From Nereida sp. MMG025 (GTDB taxonomy: Bacteria; Pseudomonadota; Alphaproteobacteria; Rhodobacterales; Rhodobacteraceae): a stretch of 64,000 bases of DNA. Shown here piece by piece: positions 8,043 through 16,050 of this stretch; the stretch's first letter is position 1; each line of letters begins with the position of its first letter. The stretch is taken from assembly GCF_021654165.1 (NCBI RefSeq), contig NZ_JAKFZN010000001.1:1-64000 (forward strand). The letters run 5' to 3'. The position numbers were made by a program, and so were the translations under genes. The notes below the pieces were generated by a model. The model had not been told where the DNA came from. It saw only the letters and a program-made list of their open reading frames with translations, and did not search any database.

Positions 8043-8798
8043 ATGCTTGAGATCAAGAACCTGCACGTGAAACTTGAAGAAGAGGACAAGCAAATCCTCA
8101 AAGGTGTGAACCTGTCTCTTGAAGCGGGCAAAGTCCATGCGATCATGGGGCCCAATGGATCGGGCAAATCGACATTGTCTTACGTCTTGTCGGGCAAAGA
8201 CGGCTATGAAGTAACCGATGGGGAAGTACACCTGTTGGGCGAAGACGTGCTGGACATGGAGCCTGAAGAACGTGCGGCAGCGGGCCTTTTTCTTGCCTTT
8301 CAATACCCTGTTGAAATTCCTGGTGTGGGTAACATGACATTCCTGCGTACAGCCGTGAACGCACAGCGCAAACAGCGCGGCGAAGAAGAGCTGTCGGCCG
8401 GCGATTTCCTGAAAGTTGTGCGCGAGAAAGCCAAGACCCTTAAAATCGACGCAGACATGTTGAAACGGCCCGTGAATGTGGGCTTTTCGGGTGGCGAGAA
8501 AAAGCGCAACGAGATTCTGCAGATGGCGATGCTGGAACCCAAAATGTGTATTTTGGACGAAACGGATTCGGGCCTTGATGTCGACGCGATGAAATTGGTG
8601 TCCGAAGGTGTGAACGCGCTGCGCGATGCGGGCCGCACCTTCCTTGTCATCACCCATTACCAACGCCTGCTGGACCACATCAAACCGGATGTCGTGCACA
8701 TTATGGCCGACGGCAAAATCATCAAATCGGGCGGCCCAGAATTGGCGCTTGAGGTGGAAAACAACGGCTACGCCGATATTTTGGCAGAGGTGGCCTGA
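8043..8798 (+). CDS. sufC: SufC, ATPase of the SufBCD complex
   Basis: 251-residue ABC-type ATPase. Walker A is GPNGSGKST at 36-44, the signature SGGEKKR at 149-155, and Walker B with the D-loop MCILDETDSGLD at 168-179. The E-K-K-R form of the signature and ETDSGLD are SufC hallmarks. The start chosen is the ATG after GAGGGGGC; an in-frame ATG at 7989 lies inside the terminator hairpin and is unlikely. The stop overlaps the sufD start by one base. Confidence 0.97.
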   Translation: MLEIKNLHVKLEEEDKQILKGVNLSLEAGKVHAIMGPNGSGKSTLSYVLSGKDGYEVTDGEVHLLGEDVLDMEPEERAAAGLFLAFQYPVEIPGVGNMTFLRTAVNAQRKQRGEEELSAGDFLKVVREKAKTLKIDADMLKRPVNVGFSGGEKKRNEILQMAMLEPKMCILDETDSGLDVDAMKLVSEGVNALRDAGRTFLVITHYQRLLDHIKPDVVHIMADGKIIKSGGPELALEVENNGYADILAEVA

Positions 8799-10087
8799 TG
8801 GCACTTCCAGACGTAAAACAAGAGCTTACAGCGGCGCGACTGGATGCGAACGCGGTGCCCGAAAGCGGCGCTTGGCTGGCTGCGGCCCGTGCCGATGCCG
8901 TGGCGCGCGTGCAATCCATGGGGCTTCCAACGAAGCGTGATGAATATTGGAAATATACTGACCCGACAACGCTGACATCTGCGCAGGCGCCTGAGGCCGC
9001 GGTTTTTGAAGCCAGCGATGAAGCGCCGCTCTATGACACAATCGACCGCCTTCGCGTGGTCTTTGTGGACGGCGTTTTCGATGCGGAAGCCTCTGATGAC
9101 CTGACCCTTGAAGGCGTGACCATCGAGCGGCTGTCGGATGCCGGACGCGCCGATATTCATTGGGCCAAAGACCTTTACGGGGTGTTGGAAACCAAAGGTC
9201 AAATACCTGTGGAACGGCCCCTTGCTGCGCTGAACACAGCACTGGCGACTGACGGGTTGTTGATCCACGTGACAGGGACACCCACCAAACCGATCAGCAT
9301 GATCTATCGCCACAAAGATGCGTCCAGCGATGCGGTCCTGCATCATGTGGTCAAGGTCGAAGCAGGGGCGTCTGTCACCATCCTTGAAAACGGTCCTGCT
9401 GCCGCACGGTTCAACAAATGTATGGAAATCGACGTCGCAGACACGGGCGCGTTTCATCATATCCGTGCGCAAGGGCGCGACCATGAACGCCGTGCAGTGA
9501 CGCATATGTTCGGCCGTTTGGGCACCGAGTCTGTCTTCAAATCCTTTACGCTGACGGCCAATGGCGTTTTGACACGCAACGAAGTGGTATTGGAACTGAC
9601 CGGTGATGACGCGCAAGCCCATGTTGCAGGCGCGGCTTTGGGCGACGGCGCATTTCATCATGACGACACGGTGTTTATCACACATGACGCGGTGAATTGT
9701 GAAAGCCGTCAGGTCTTCAAAAAGGTTCTGCGCAACGGTGCGGTCGGGGTTTTCCAGGGCAAGATCCTTGTGCAGCCTGATGCGCAGAAAACCGACGGGT
9801 ATCAGATCAGCCAATCGCTTCTTCTGGACGATGACAGCCAGTTTCTGGCCAAGCCAGAGCTGGAAATCTACGCCGATGATGTGGCCTGTTCGCATGGGTC
9901 CACCTCGGGCGCGATTGATGAGGATGCCTTGTTCTATCTGCGCTCGCGTGGTGTGCCAAAGGGCCGTGCAGAGGACCTGTTGGTTTTGTCATTCCTTGCC
10001 GAAGCGATTGACGAGATCGAGGATGCCGACATCGCCGCCGATATTCTGGGCCGTCTGGAAGCATGGCTGGAGCGGCGGCGCGGCTAG
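8798..10087 (+). CDS. sufD: SufD, scaffold partner of SufB
   Basis: 429 residues, normal for SufD. It forms the SufBC2D complex; the C-terminal core with ACSHGSTSGAIDEDALFYLRS keeps the conserved His proposed to bind the nascent cluster with SufB. The N-terminal helical domain (about 1-110) includes KRDEYWKYTDP, typical of SufD. The ATG is coupled to sufC by TGATG. The small membrane gene pair follows after two bases. Confidence 0.95.
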   Translation: MALPDVKQELTAARLDANAVPESGAWLAAARADAVARVQSMGLPTKRDEYWKYTDPTTLTSAQAPEAAVFEASDEAPLYDTIDRLRVVFVDGVFDAEASDDLTLEGVTIERLSDAGRADIHWAKDLYGVLETKGQIPVERPLAALNTALATDGLLIHVTGTPTKPISMIYRHKDASSDAVLHHVVKVEAGASVTILENGPAAARFNKCMEIDVADTGAFHHIRAQGRDHERRAVTHMFGRLGTESVFKSFTLTANGVLTRNEVVLELTGDDAQAHVAGAALGDGAFHHDDTVFITHDAVNCESRQVFKKVLRNGAVGVFQGKILVQPDAQKTDGYQISQSLLLDDDSQFLAKPELEIYADDVACSHGSTSGAIDEDALFYLRSRGVPKGRAEDLLVLSFLAEAIDEIEDADIAADILGRLEAWLERRRG

Positions 10088-10089
10088 GC

Positions 10090-10578
10090 ATGTCTCTCAG
10101 CAATGATATCTTGGCGACCTATCGGGGTCCGAGACGTGTGGTTTCGCGGTTGCTTGGTATGGGCCACCGCGAAGACCGCGCCTTGGCAATCCTGATGGGG
10201 GCGTGCTTGCTGATGTTTATATCGGATTTGCCGCGCATCGCGCGCACCCAACATCTTGAAGGGGGCGATACGACTCAGGCGTTGTCTTATGCCTTCATGG
10301 GCTGGCTTTTGCTATGGCCGCTGCTTTTTTACGGTGTGGCTGGTCTGGCGCATCTTGTGTCAAAGGTGATCGGTGGGCAGGGCACGTGGTATTCTGCGCG
10401 GCTTGCGACCTTCTGGGCGCTTTTGGCGGCCACACCGCTTGCGCTGCTCAATGGGCTGACTGCGGGTTTTGTGGGCGAAGGGCCTGCTCTGCAATTGGTG
10501 GGGCTACTTTGGATCGGTGCGTTTGGTTTTTTCTGGGTTCAGGGTATGCGTGCTGCATCAGCCGAGGCGGCAGTATGA
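10090..10578 (+). CDS. YIP1-like membrane protein
   Basis: 162 residues from ATG 10090, two bases after the sufD stop. Four hydrophobic segments (about 35-52, 75-98, 108-128, 137-155) separated by short loops, consistent with a YIP1-domain membrane protein. Its stop overlaps the start of the next, similarly organised gene (ATGA), so the two are translationally coupled and likely form a complex. Role in Fe-S assembly unknown; the position between sufD and sufS suggests membrane coupling or simple operon hitch-hiking. Confidence 0.7.
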   Translation: MSLSNDILATYRGPRRVVSRLLGMGHREDRALAILMGACLLMFISDLPRIARTQHLEGGDTTQALSYAFMGWLLLWPLLFYGVAGLAHLVSKVIGGQGTWYSARLATFWALLAATPLALLNGLTAGFVGEGPALQLVGLLWIGAFGFFWVQGMRAASAEAAV

Positions 10579-11150
10579 CCATTGGGCTTGCGCAGCTGCA
10601 GGGTTTGTTTCGCCTGACATGGCAAGACCCGCGCGAAGGGGCGCATGCCGTGCTTTCCATGCCCATGCCGCGCAATGCTGTGTGGCTGTCGGTTGCTTTC
10701 GTGGCTGTGCTTTCCGCACTGCTGTCCGGTGTCTCACAAGAGCTTTTCCCTGTTGAGCTGCCCGATGGGCGCCAGCCTGATATGCCGTGGATCATTGCGC
10801 TGCGCCAGTTTGGCCAGTTGGTCATCCTGATTTTCTCGGTCTACTGGGGCGGCCGGATGTTGGACGGGCGGGGGTCCTTGCCCGAGGTGGCGATCGTTCT
10901 GACCTGGTTGCAGCTGTATTCGCTGCCGTTTCAAATTGGCGTGATCATCTTGGTCACCATTGCCCCGCTGTTGGGCGCGTTTATGTTTATGGTTGTTGCG
11001 GGATACCTGCTCTACCTGCTTGTGACCTTCATCGACATTGCCCATGCGTTGGGATCGGTCTGGAAGGCGGCAAAGATGCTAATTCTGGTGATTGTGGGCC
11101 TTGCTCTCGGTCTCAGTCTGTTACTCACGCTGGTGAATGTCAGCGCCTGA
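10575..11150 (+). CDS. YIP1 family membrane protein
   Basis: 191 residues. A cytoplasmic N-terminus with FRLTWQDPREGAHAVLSMPMP, a pattern common at the start of bacterial YIP1 proteins, is followed by about five membrane spans (about 38-58, 78-98, 108-125, 128-150, 165-188). ATG 10575 overlaps the previous stop. The next gene, sufS, follows after a good ribosome site. Function of bacterial YIP1 proteins is not known. Confidence 0.75.
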   Translation: MTIGLAQLQGLFRLTWQDPREGAHAVLSMPMPRNAVWLSVAFVAVLSALLSGVSQELFPVELPDGRQPDMPWIIALRQFGQLVILIFSVYWGGRMLDGRGSLPEVAIVLTWLQLYSLPFQIGVIILVTIAPLLGAFMFMVVAGYLLYLLVTFIDIAHALGSVWKAAKMLILVIVGLALGLSLLLTLVNVSA

Positions 11151-11163
11151 AGGAGAATGGCCC

Positions 11164-12387
11164 ATGGGCTACGATATCAATAAAGTGCGTGCAGACTTTC
11201 CGATCCTGTCACGCGAAGTGAACGGCAAACCGCTGGTCTATCTGGACAATGGGGCCTCGGCACAAAAACCGCAGGTTGTGATTGATGCTGTCACCCGCGG
11301 GTATGCAGAGGAATATTCCAATGTTCACCGTGGCTTACACTACCTTTCTAATCTTGCGACAGATCGATATGAAGCTGTGCGCGGGGTGGTTGCCAAATTC
11401 CTGAACGCGCCGTCCGAGGACGAGATTGTCTTTACCAGCGGCACCACAGAAGGCATCAATCTGGTGGCCTACGGGTGGGCCATGCCACGCATGCAGGCGG
11501 GTGATGAAATTATCCTTTCGGTGATGGAGCATCATGCCAATATCGTGCCTTGGCATTTCTTGCGGGAACGCCAAGGCGTGGTTTTGAAGTGGGTTGATGT
11601 GGACGCAAATGGCGCGCTTGATCCGCAGGCTGTGATCGATGCCATGGGACCAAAGACAAAGCTGATTGCAATCTCACATCTTTCCAATGTGTTAGGCACC
11701 AAAGTTGATGTGAAAACCATCACGCAAGCGGCCCATGCGCGGGGCGTGCCGGTCCTTGTGGATGGCAGTCAAGCGGCTGTCCACGGGCCTGTCGACGTCA
11801 CCGATCTGGACTGTGATTTCTACTGTATCACGGGGCACAAGCTTTATGGTCCGTCGGGATCTGGTGCAAATTTCATAAAGATGGACCGCATGAAAGAGAT
11901 GCGCCCCTTTATCGGTGGGGGTGACATGATCCGCGAGGTGCATCGCGATACGGTCACTTGGAATGACCCGCCCATGAAGTTCGAAGCGGGCACACCCGGT
12001 ATTGTGCAGACCATCGGGCTTGGCGTTGCGCTGGAGTATATGATGGACCTCGGGATGGACAACATCGCGGCCCATGAGGATCAGTTGCGTGACTATGCTT
12101 GGGAGAAACTAAAAGGTTTGAACTGGTTGAACATCCAAGGGCAAACACCTGATAAAGCAGCGATTTTCAGCTTCACCCTGGAAGGTGCTGCGCATGCACA
12201 CGATATTTCGACAGTGCTTGATAAAAAAGGCGTTGCCGTGCGCGCCGGCCATCACTGTGCGCAACCTTTGATGGAGCATATGGGTGTGCCTGCGACCTGC
12301 CGCGCGTCCTTTGGCCTTTATAATACGCAAGCCGAAGTCGATGTGCTGATCGACGCGCTTGAGCTGTGTCACGAGTTGTTTTCATAG
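11164..12387 (+). CDS. sufS: SufS cysteine desulfurase (group II)
   Basis: 407 residues, typical for SufS. PLP lysine is Lys226 in ITGHKLYGP and the catalytic Cys365 lies in RAGHHCAQP. The N-terminal FPILSREVNGKPLVYLDN is characteristic. It supplies persulfide sulfur, normally stimulated by SufE, and a sufE gene lies elsewhere in this window (44038-44466). The start is set by AAGGAG 10-15 bases before ATG 11164. The operon stops here: the sufT and sufA genes often found next in this lineage are absent, and tRNA-Arg follows. Confidence 0.96.
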   Translation: MGYDINKVRADFPILSREVNGKPLVYLDNGASAQKPQVVIDAVTRGYAEEYSNVHRGLHYLSNLATDRYEAVRGVVAKFLNAPSEDEIVFTSGTTEGINLVAYGWAMPRMQAGDEIILSVMEHHANIVPWHFLRERQGVVLKWVDVDANGALDPQAVIDAMGPKTKLIAISHLSNVLGTKVDVKTITQAAHARGVPVLVDGSQAAVHGPVDVTDLDCDFYCITGHKLYGPSGSGANFIKMDRMKEMRPFIGGGDMIREVHRDTVTWNDPPMKFEAGTPGIVQTIGLGVALEYMMDLGMDNIAAHEDQLRDYAWEKLKGLNWLNIQGQTPDKAAIFSFTLEGAAHAHDISTVLDKKGVAVRAGHHCAQPLMEHMGVPATCRASFGLYNTQAEVDVLIDALELCHELFS

Positions 12388-12443
12388 CCAAGCCCTCAAA
12401 ACAGCGTTGCGGCACCCGCGGCGTCTGGCTATATGAAACGAAC

Positions 12444-12520
<77 letters not shown>

Positions 12521-12584
12521 CTTACCCAAAACCATCATCAGAATAGCCGTCAAAGCGGATAATTTATACGCTATTTTAAGAGAT

Positions 12585-12606
12585 TTGGCTCCGACGGTAG
12601 GGATCG
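12585..12606 (+). repeat. Left att repeat of the genomic island (copy of tRNA-Asn 3' end)
   Basis: 22 bases identical, except at 12594 (A for G), to 37245-37266, which is the 3' end of tRNA-Asn on the minus strand (CCA end through the T arm). No tRNA surrounds this copy, so it is a partial duplicate as expected for the far end of a tRNA-integrated element. Confidence 0.85.
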
Positions 12607-12759
12607 GAGCTAGTTTCCGCGCGCAATTTTAAAGCTCTGAACGAAAACGATATTTTAGGTCAGTCTTGGTGTCCTGAGTTGGTTTTGTGACAGCGGTGTG
12701 CCACTGGAGTGATATCGTGGTGCAAGCTGAACGCACAGACCTCTGGTCGGCGAATGGGA

Positions 12760-13158
12760 CTAGTGAGCATGCTTCCTGAGTTCGCGTTCGACGATTGATC
12801 GAATGTAGTTCAGATGGGCGATTGCATCGGCACGCGTCAGAAACTGCTCGGCCATCGCGGCGGCGTAGGGGTCGGTCTCCGATTCAATCTTATCTGCGAT
12901 TTCGTCCGGGGTCATCTGGGACGCCGTTGGTACGCCTTGTCTGGAAACGGCAAGTAAGCGTGCAATGTCTTGTAGCTGTGGCAAGCGAGGCGCGTTGTCC
13001 GCGCCCCAGGACTTCGAAAGGTCGTCGCCGTGGGCTTCGCAATAGCGATCCATGATCGCCTTGGTAAGGCGATGGGTGAGAGCCCGTGTCCGGGCATGCG
13101 ACAAGGACGTGCTGGCGCACGTGTTCAATGATGTAGAAGGCATAGGTATAGGTTCCAA
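12760..13158 (-). CDS. Hypothetical protein, partner gene of the GIY-YIG/zinc protein
   Basis: 132 residues, soluble, largely helical; the C-terminal half is acidic then basic (DEIADKIESETDPYAA ... RSIVERELRKHAH). No family recognised. It starts 11 bases after the stop of the GIY-YIG gene in the same direction, which suggests cotranscription and a shared function. Several in-frame start codons exist (residues 1, 6, 36), so the true N-terminus is uncertain; the first 20 residues are rich in Ser and Thr and may not be translated. Confidence 0.55.
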   Translation of the reverse strand: MEPIPMPSTSLNTCASTSLSHARTRALTHRLTKAIMDRYCEAHGDDLSKSWGADNAPRLPQLQDIARLLAVSRQGVPTASQMTPDEIADKIESETDPYAAAMAEQFLTRADAIAHLNYIRSIVERELRKHAH

Positions 13159-13169
13159 GAGAGAGCAGG

Positions 13170-14138
13170 TTAGGACTGTTTGTTTAGGTCCAAGGTCAAG
13201 GGGGGAGCAGGGTGCCGCGCGACGATCTGATTAAGGAGCCGATGGATTGCGGGGAGTGCTTCGGCTCGATAGATCTCCGACTTTACCGCGATGGCATTGC
13301 CGAAGACGCTCTTCGGGACGACCCATTCTGGGTATTTTGCCTTCAGGATTTCGTGAGCTGCCTTTTCCTGTGTCTGGGCCAGATAGCGGCTCGACATCGG
13401 GTGATATCGAAGGACTGCCGTAGGCACATCCTTGTCGATCTTGAGGTCACGGTGCAGGCGATCTTCGTACCGGTGACTGTGTCCTAGCTTCATGAGGGGA
13501 AGTCCCGGCAAATCAATTTGAAAGACGTAGATTCCTGATCTGACAGGGCCCTTATCAGGACCGCATCGTGGGCAGGCACACCGTCCGGTCTTCATGTTGC
13601 CGATGCTGACTTGATGCTCGATGCCGCATTTGTGGCGGTACACGCCATAGGCCGCGCGATCCCCGGAAGGTTTCAGGAATCTCCAGCCATTGAGCCTAGC
13701 CTCGTCATCGTATCGTTTGTGACGACACGTTTCGCAATCGACATTCACCTCACCCCGGCCAACCTTTTTGACCTGATTGCGCTGCAGCTTTTTCGTGTGA
13801 CCGCAGCTCAGCGTCAAAATACGATCATGGCGGTCACCCCCTTGGCACCTTCCGATGGTCGTCGCGCCAAAGTGCTTGGCGGCGTCATCGTAGGGGGGGC
13901 GAAGACAGGATCGGCAATGAATGTTATTATTTACGACGACGATGGTGCGCCGAAGCAGGGGCTCACCGCACTTCTTGCATCCAAGTACGAGCGTTTGATG
14001 ATCCCCGCCACCGCGGCCTAAGGCGATGTAGCCCTTGCTTTCTGCGGCTTCTTTCCAATGAGGTAGAACCGGACCCGGGTGATAGGTTGGGAAGCGTCCC
14101 TTCACTTTGAACGGGTAAAACAAACAGGGATGGCGCAT
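13170..14138 (-). CDS. GIY-YIG-like nuclease with tandem zinc-binding repeats
   Basis: 322 residues. The N-terminal 195 residues contain a repeating Cys unit of about 60 residues: C54/C57 with C75/C78, C112 with C135/C138, and C171 with C189/C192. After two of the CxxC pairs comes a YDD-A motif (83 and 143), so these look like tandem treble-clef/zinc-ribbon modules. The C-terminal part (about 200-300) resembles a GIY-YIG/T5orf172 nuclease: SGIYVFQIDL (201-210), KLGHS (217-221), Arg227/Arg230 and a candidate catalytic Glu264. Known relatives combine DNA-binding zinc modules with nucleases in mobile elements and defence islands. ATG 14138 follows AGAAGGA; an upstream GTG at 14162 is less likely. 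Confidence 0.65.
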   Translation of the reverse strand: MRHPCLFYPFKVKGRFPTYHPGPVLPHWKEAAESKGYIALGRGGGDHQTLVLGCKKCGEPLLRRTIVVVNNNIHCRSCLRPPYDDAAKHFGATTIGRCQGGDRHDRILTLSCGHTKKLQRNQVKKVGRGEVNVDCETCRHKRYDDEARLNGWRFLKPSGDRAAYGVYRHKCGIEHQVSIGNMKTGRCACPRCGPDKGPVRSGIYVFQIDLPGLPLMKLGHSHRYEDRLHRDLKIDKDVPTAVLRYHPMSSRYLAQTQEKAAHEILKAKYPEWVVPKSVFGNAIAVKSEIYRAEALPAIHRLLNQIVARHPAPPLTLDLNKQS

Positions 14139-14272
14139 GAGAAAATCCTTCTGGACGCGCACCGTTTACAAGCCGAGCCATTCGACTGGCCGTTGAACAT
14201 AGCGCGTGAGAGATCATTCCCCTCGGCACGGGATCGGCCGAGGAGATGTGGTCTACCAGATGTGTTTAAGGA

Positions 14273-14733
14273 TCAGGCCGCCGATCGTGCCGTGATGAGA
14301 TCACGATTGGCCACGTAGATATTGAACAAACAGCCCGTAATCTGGATCGCTTCGGCCAATTCAGCATCGACCTTGCGGAGTTTCTTTGCCCGCGCGAGAA
14401 GTTCTGCAAAATGCCGCCCGAGCAAGGTGCCATCGGGAATACTGGGGGCAAAAGGTATTCGGGACGTGTTGCCGCATCACGAATGTGAAGGTTCACCTCC
14501 GACATCAACCGCAGATCCCCAAGAGCGTTCTCAAAGTTTGCCCAAGCCAGAGCCGCGGCATGGCCAAGCGTTCGCCCAACTTCAGTATCGAGGCCCGCAT
14601 GGCTGACATGCAATGTCCAGTCAGCCCGCAAAGCGTCCTGAAGCAGGTCATTGACTACTTCCAACGCAACCCGATCGGACGCCGGGGAGTGTTTCGCAGG
14701 CTTCTCCTGCGTGGTATGAATTATCTCAGCCAT
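14273..14733 (-). pseudogene. Hypothetical gene with a single frameshift
   Basis: The frame starting at ATG 14733 reads well for about 98 residues up to RPEYLLPP, then turns into Arg/Ser-rich low-complexity sequence. The alternative frame from about 14446 gives natural-looking sequence (SIPDGTLLGRHFAELLARAK, then KKLRKVDAELAEAIQ, ITGCLFNIYVANRDLI) and stops at 14273-14275. Joining them needs one extra base at a CCCCC run, giving a protein of about 153 residues. Either a real single-base deletion, slippage at the C run, or a sequence error. No family recognised. Confidence 0.6.
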
Positions 14734-14832
14734 CGTGATCTCCTTGTAGATCGTTTGGTTAGCATGGACGCAGGAGTTGCCGCTCCCGTGTCCATGCGGT
14801 ATAAATTCGTTCTAGGTTTATAAGATGAAAAA

Positions 14833-15003
14833 ATGGGTCGCCCCCGAAAAACTACTGAGCAGTTGTCTCTGCGCCTGGAGACTTCAACGATATCGAAGAT
14901 CGACGATTTGCGAAAAATGGAAACTGATTTGCCTAGTCTTCCGGAGATGATCCGACGGATGATTGATCGATATTTCGATGTTGTGGAGAAGAGGGAGGAA
15001 TGA
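14833..15003 (+). CDS. Small ribbon-helix-helix DNA-binding protein
   Basis: 56 residues from ATG 14833 to TGA 15001-15003. The sequence MGRPRKTTEQLSLRLET forms the expected basic N-terminus and beta strand, followed by two helices (SKIDDLRKM and SLPEMIRRMIDRY), matching CopG/Arc-type ribbon-helix-helix proteins. It is short and stands alone, divergent from the frameshifted gene, so it may autoregulate or control that gene. No toxin-like partner follows; the next 130 bases hold a dispersed repeat. Confidence 0.65.
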   Translation: MGRPRKTTEQLSLRLETSTISKIDDLRKMETDLPSLPEMIRRMIDRYFDVVEKREE

Positions 15004-15020
15004 CTGGATGAAGTTGTCTG

Positions 15021-15098
15021 CTTTCGGCCCCAAGCCGACATTGGCCCCACCCGCGCAATGCTGCGACCGCAGCCCGCAATTCGGACATTCGCTGCGCC
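15021..15098. repeat. Dispersed GC-rich intergenic repeat, copy A
   Basis: About 78 bases that align with 21496-21573 in the same orientation, sharing blocks such as AAGCCG.CATTGG and TTCGCTGCG, clearly related but diverged. Similar GC-rich elements are common between genes in Rhodobacteraceae. The two copies bracket the GntR-ABC-racemase-recombinase module. Confidence 0.55.
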
Positions 15099-15139
15099 TT
15101 ACAGTTAACTGGAAGAATTCCCAGCGTTTCGACAACTTG

Positions 15140-15829
15140 TCATCGTCGCAAGGCCTCTTTCAAGGACGTTGAACCCTCATCACTCTCTCGCAAATCAAGT
15201 TGAGAATAGATGTCGAGAAGGTGGCCCTTCATAAGGTCCTCTGCGGAGGATCCATTGTGGTTGCGCAACGCATCGACAAGGGCGTGGTGGGCATTACTTT
15301 CGCATAGGGCATTACGCCGCTTCCAGTAGAGGGCAATGACCAGTGAAGAACGGGACACAAGTTGTTTAAGAAACTGCTCGATCGTTTGCTGATCCGCAAT
15401 TCGAGCGATTTCCAGATGAAAGTCTCCCGACAGTTTCAAGGCCAGTCCGGGCTTGCCCTTATCAAGTGCATCGTGCTCTTCACTGATGTGCCGCTCGAGC
15501 AGAGCAATATCTTCAGGTGTAGTGCGTTCGGCAGCGGCGCGCGCTGTGCTTGGTTCCAATAGGGCACGTGCCTGAAAGACTTCATGTGCTTCCTTTAGGG
15601 TCGGTTTGGCGACAAAGGCCCCACGGTTTTTCTCTATCGCAAGCAAGCCTTCGAACGCCATCGCGCGCAGAGCCTGCCTAACTACGGTCCGGCTTACCCC
15701 AAAGACATCGCTGACTTCGTCCTCACGGAGTTTCGCCCCAGGCTTGAGCCGATGCTCATGCACAGCGTCTGAAAGCTGTGCCGTGATCTCTTCAGCTGTA
15801 ACGCTCTTACTTTTGGTGATGCTCGACAT
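15140..15829 (-). CDS. GntR-family regulator with FCD ligand domain
   Basis: 229 residues. The winged helix at about 10-75 contains LREDEVSDVFGVSRTVVRQALRAMAFEGL in pattern, followed by an FCD-type helical domain (about 85-215) with the metal/ligand-site histidines in GDFHLEIARI and NAHHALVDAL. FCD regulators sense small organic acids or amino-acid-like ligands. It is transcribed divergently from the ABC transporter and racemase genes, and a perfect 12-base palindrome in the shared promoter region is the likely operator. It probably represses the transporter operon until its substrate appears. Confidence 0.9.
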   Translation of the reverse strand: MSSITKSKSVTAEEITAQLSDAVHEHRLKPGAKLREDEVSDVFGVSRTVVRQALRAMAFEGLLAIEKNRGAFVAKPTLKEAHEVFQARALLEPSTARAAAERTTPEDIALLERHISEEHDALDKGKPGLALKLSGDFHLEIARIADQQTIEQFLKQLVSRSSLVIALYWKRRNALCESNAHHALVDALRNHNGSSAEDLMKGHLLDIYSQLDLRESDEGSTSLKEALRR

Positions 15830-15898
15830 GATGCCCCCCTGACCTCAATTTGCGAACTCCACAGTCATGGTACAATGGCTTAATCAATCTCCTGTATT

Positions 15899-15910
15899 AT
15901 TGTATACAAT
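15899..15910. promoter_or_regulatory. Candidate GntR operator
   Basis: ATTGTATACAAT is a perfect 12-base palindrome in the AT-rich divergent region between the GntR gene and the ABC transporter operon. TTGTATACAA-like sites are typical of FCD-subfamily GntR regulators. Link to this regulator is inferred from position. Confidence 0.55.
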
Positions 15911-16050
15911 TATTGCCTATTTTTTGCACAATTTCACTTGCCAACGCTGCATAATATGCAGCCGTTAGTTCTTTGAACCGCAGAGCATGAATTCAATTTG
16001 GTGACATCCGGAGTCTTGAGGCAGCTTTGTTTCGACGCCTTGGGGGTGAC

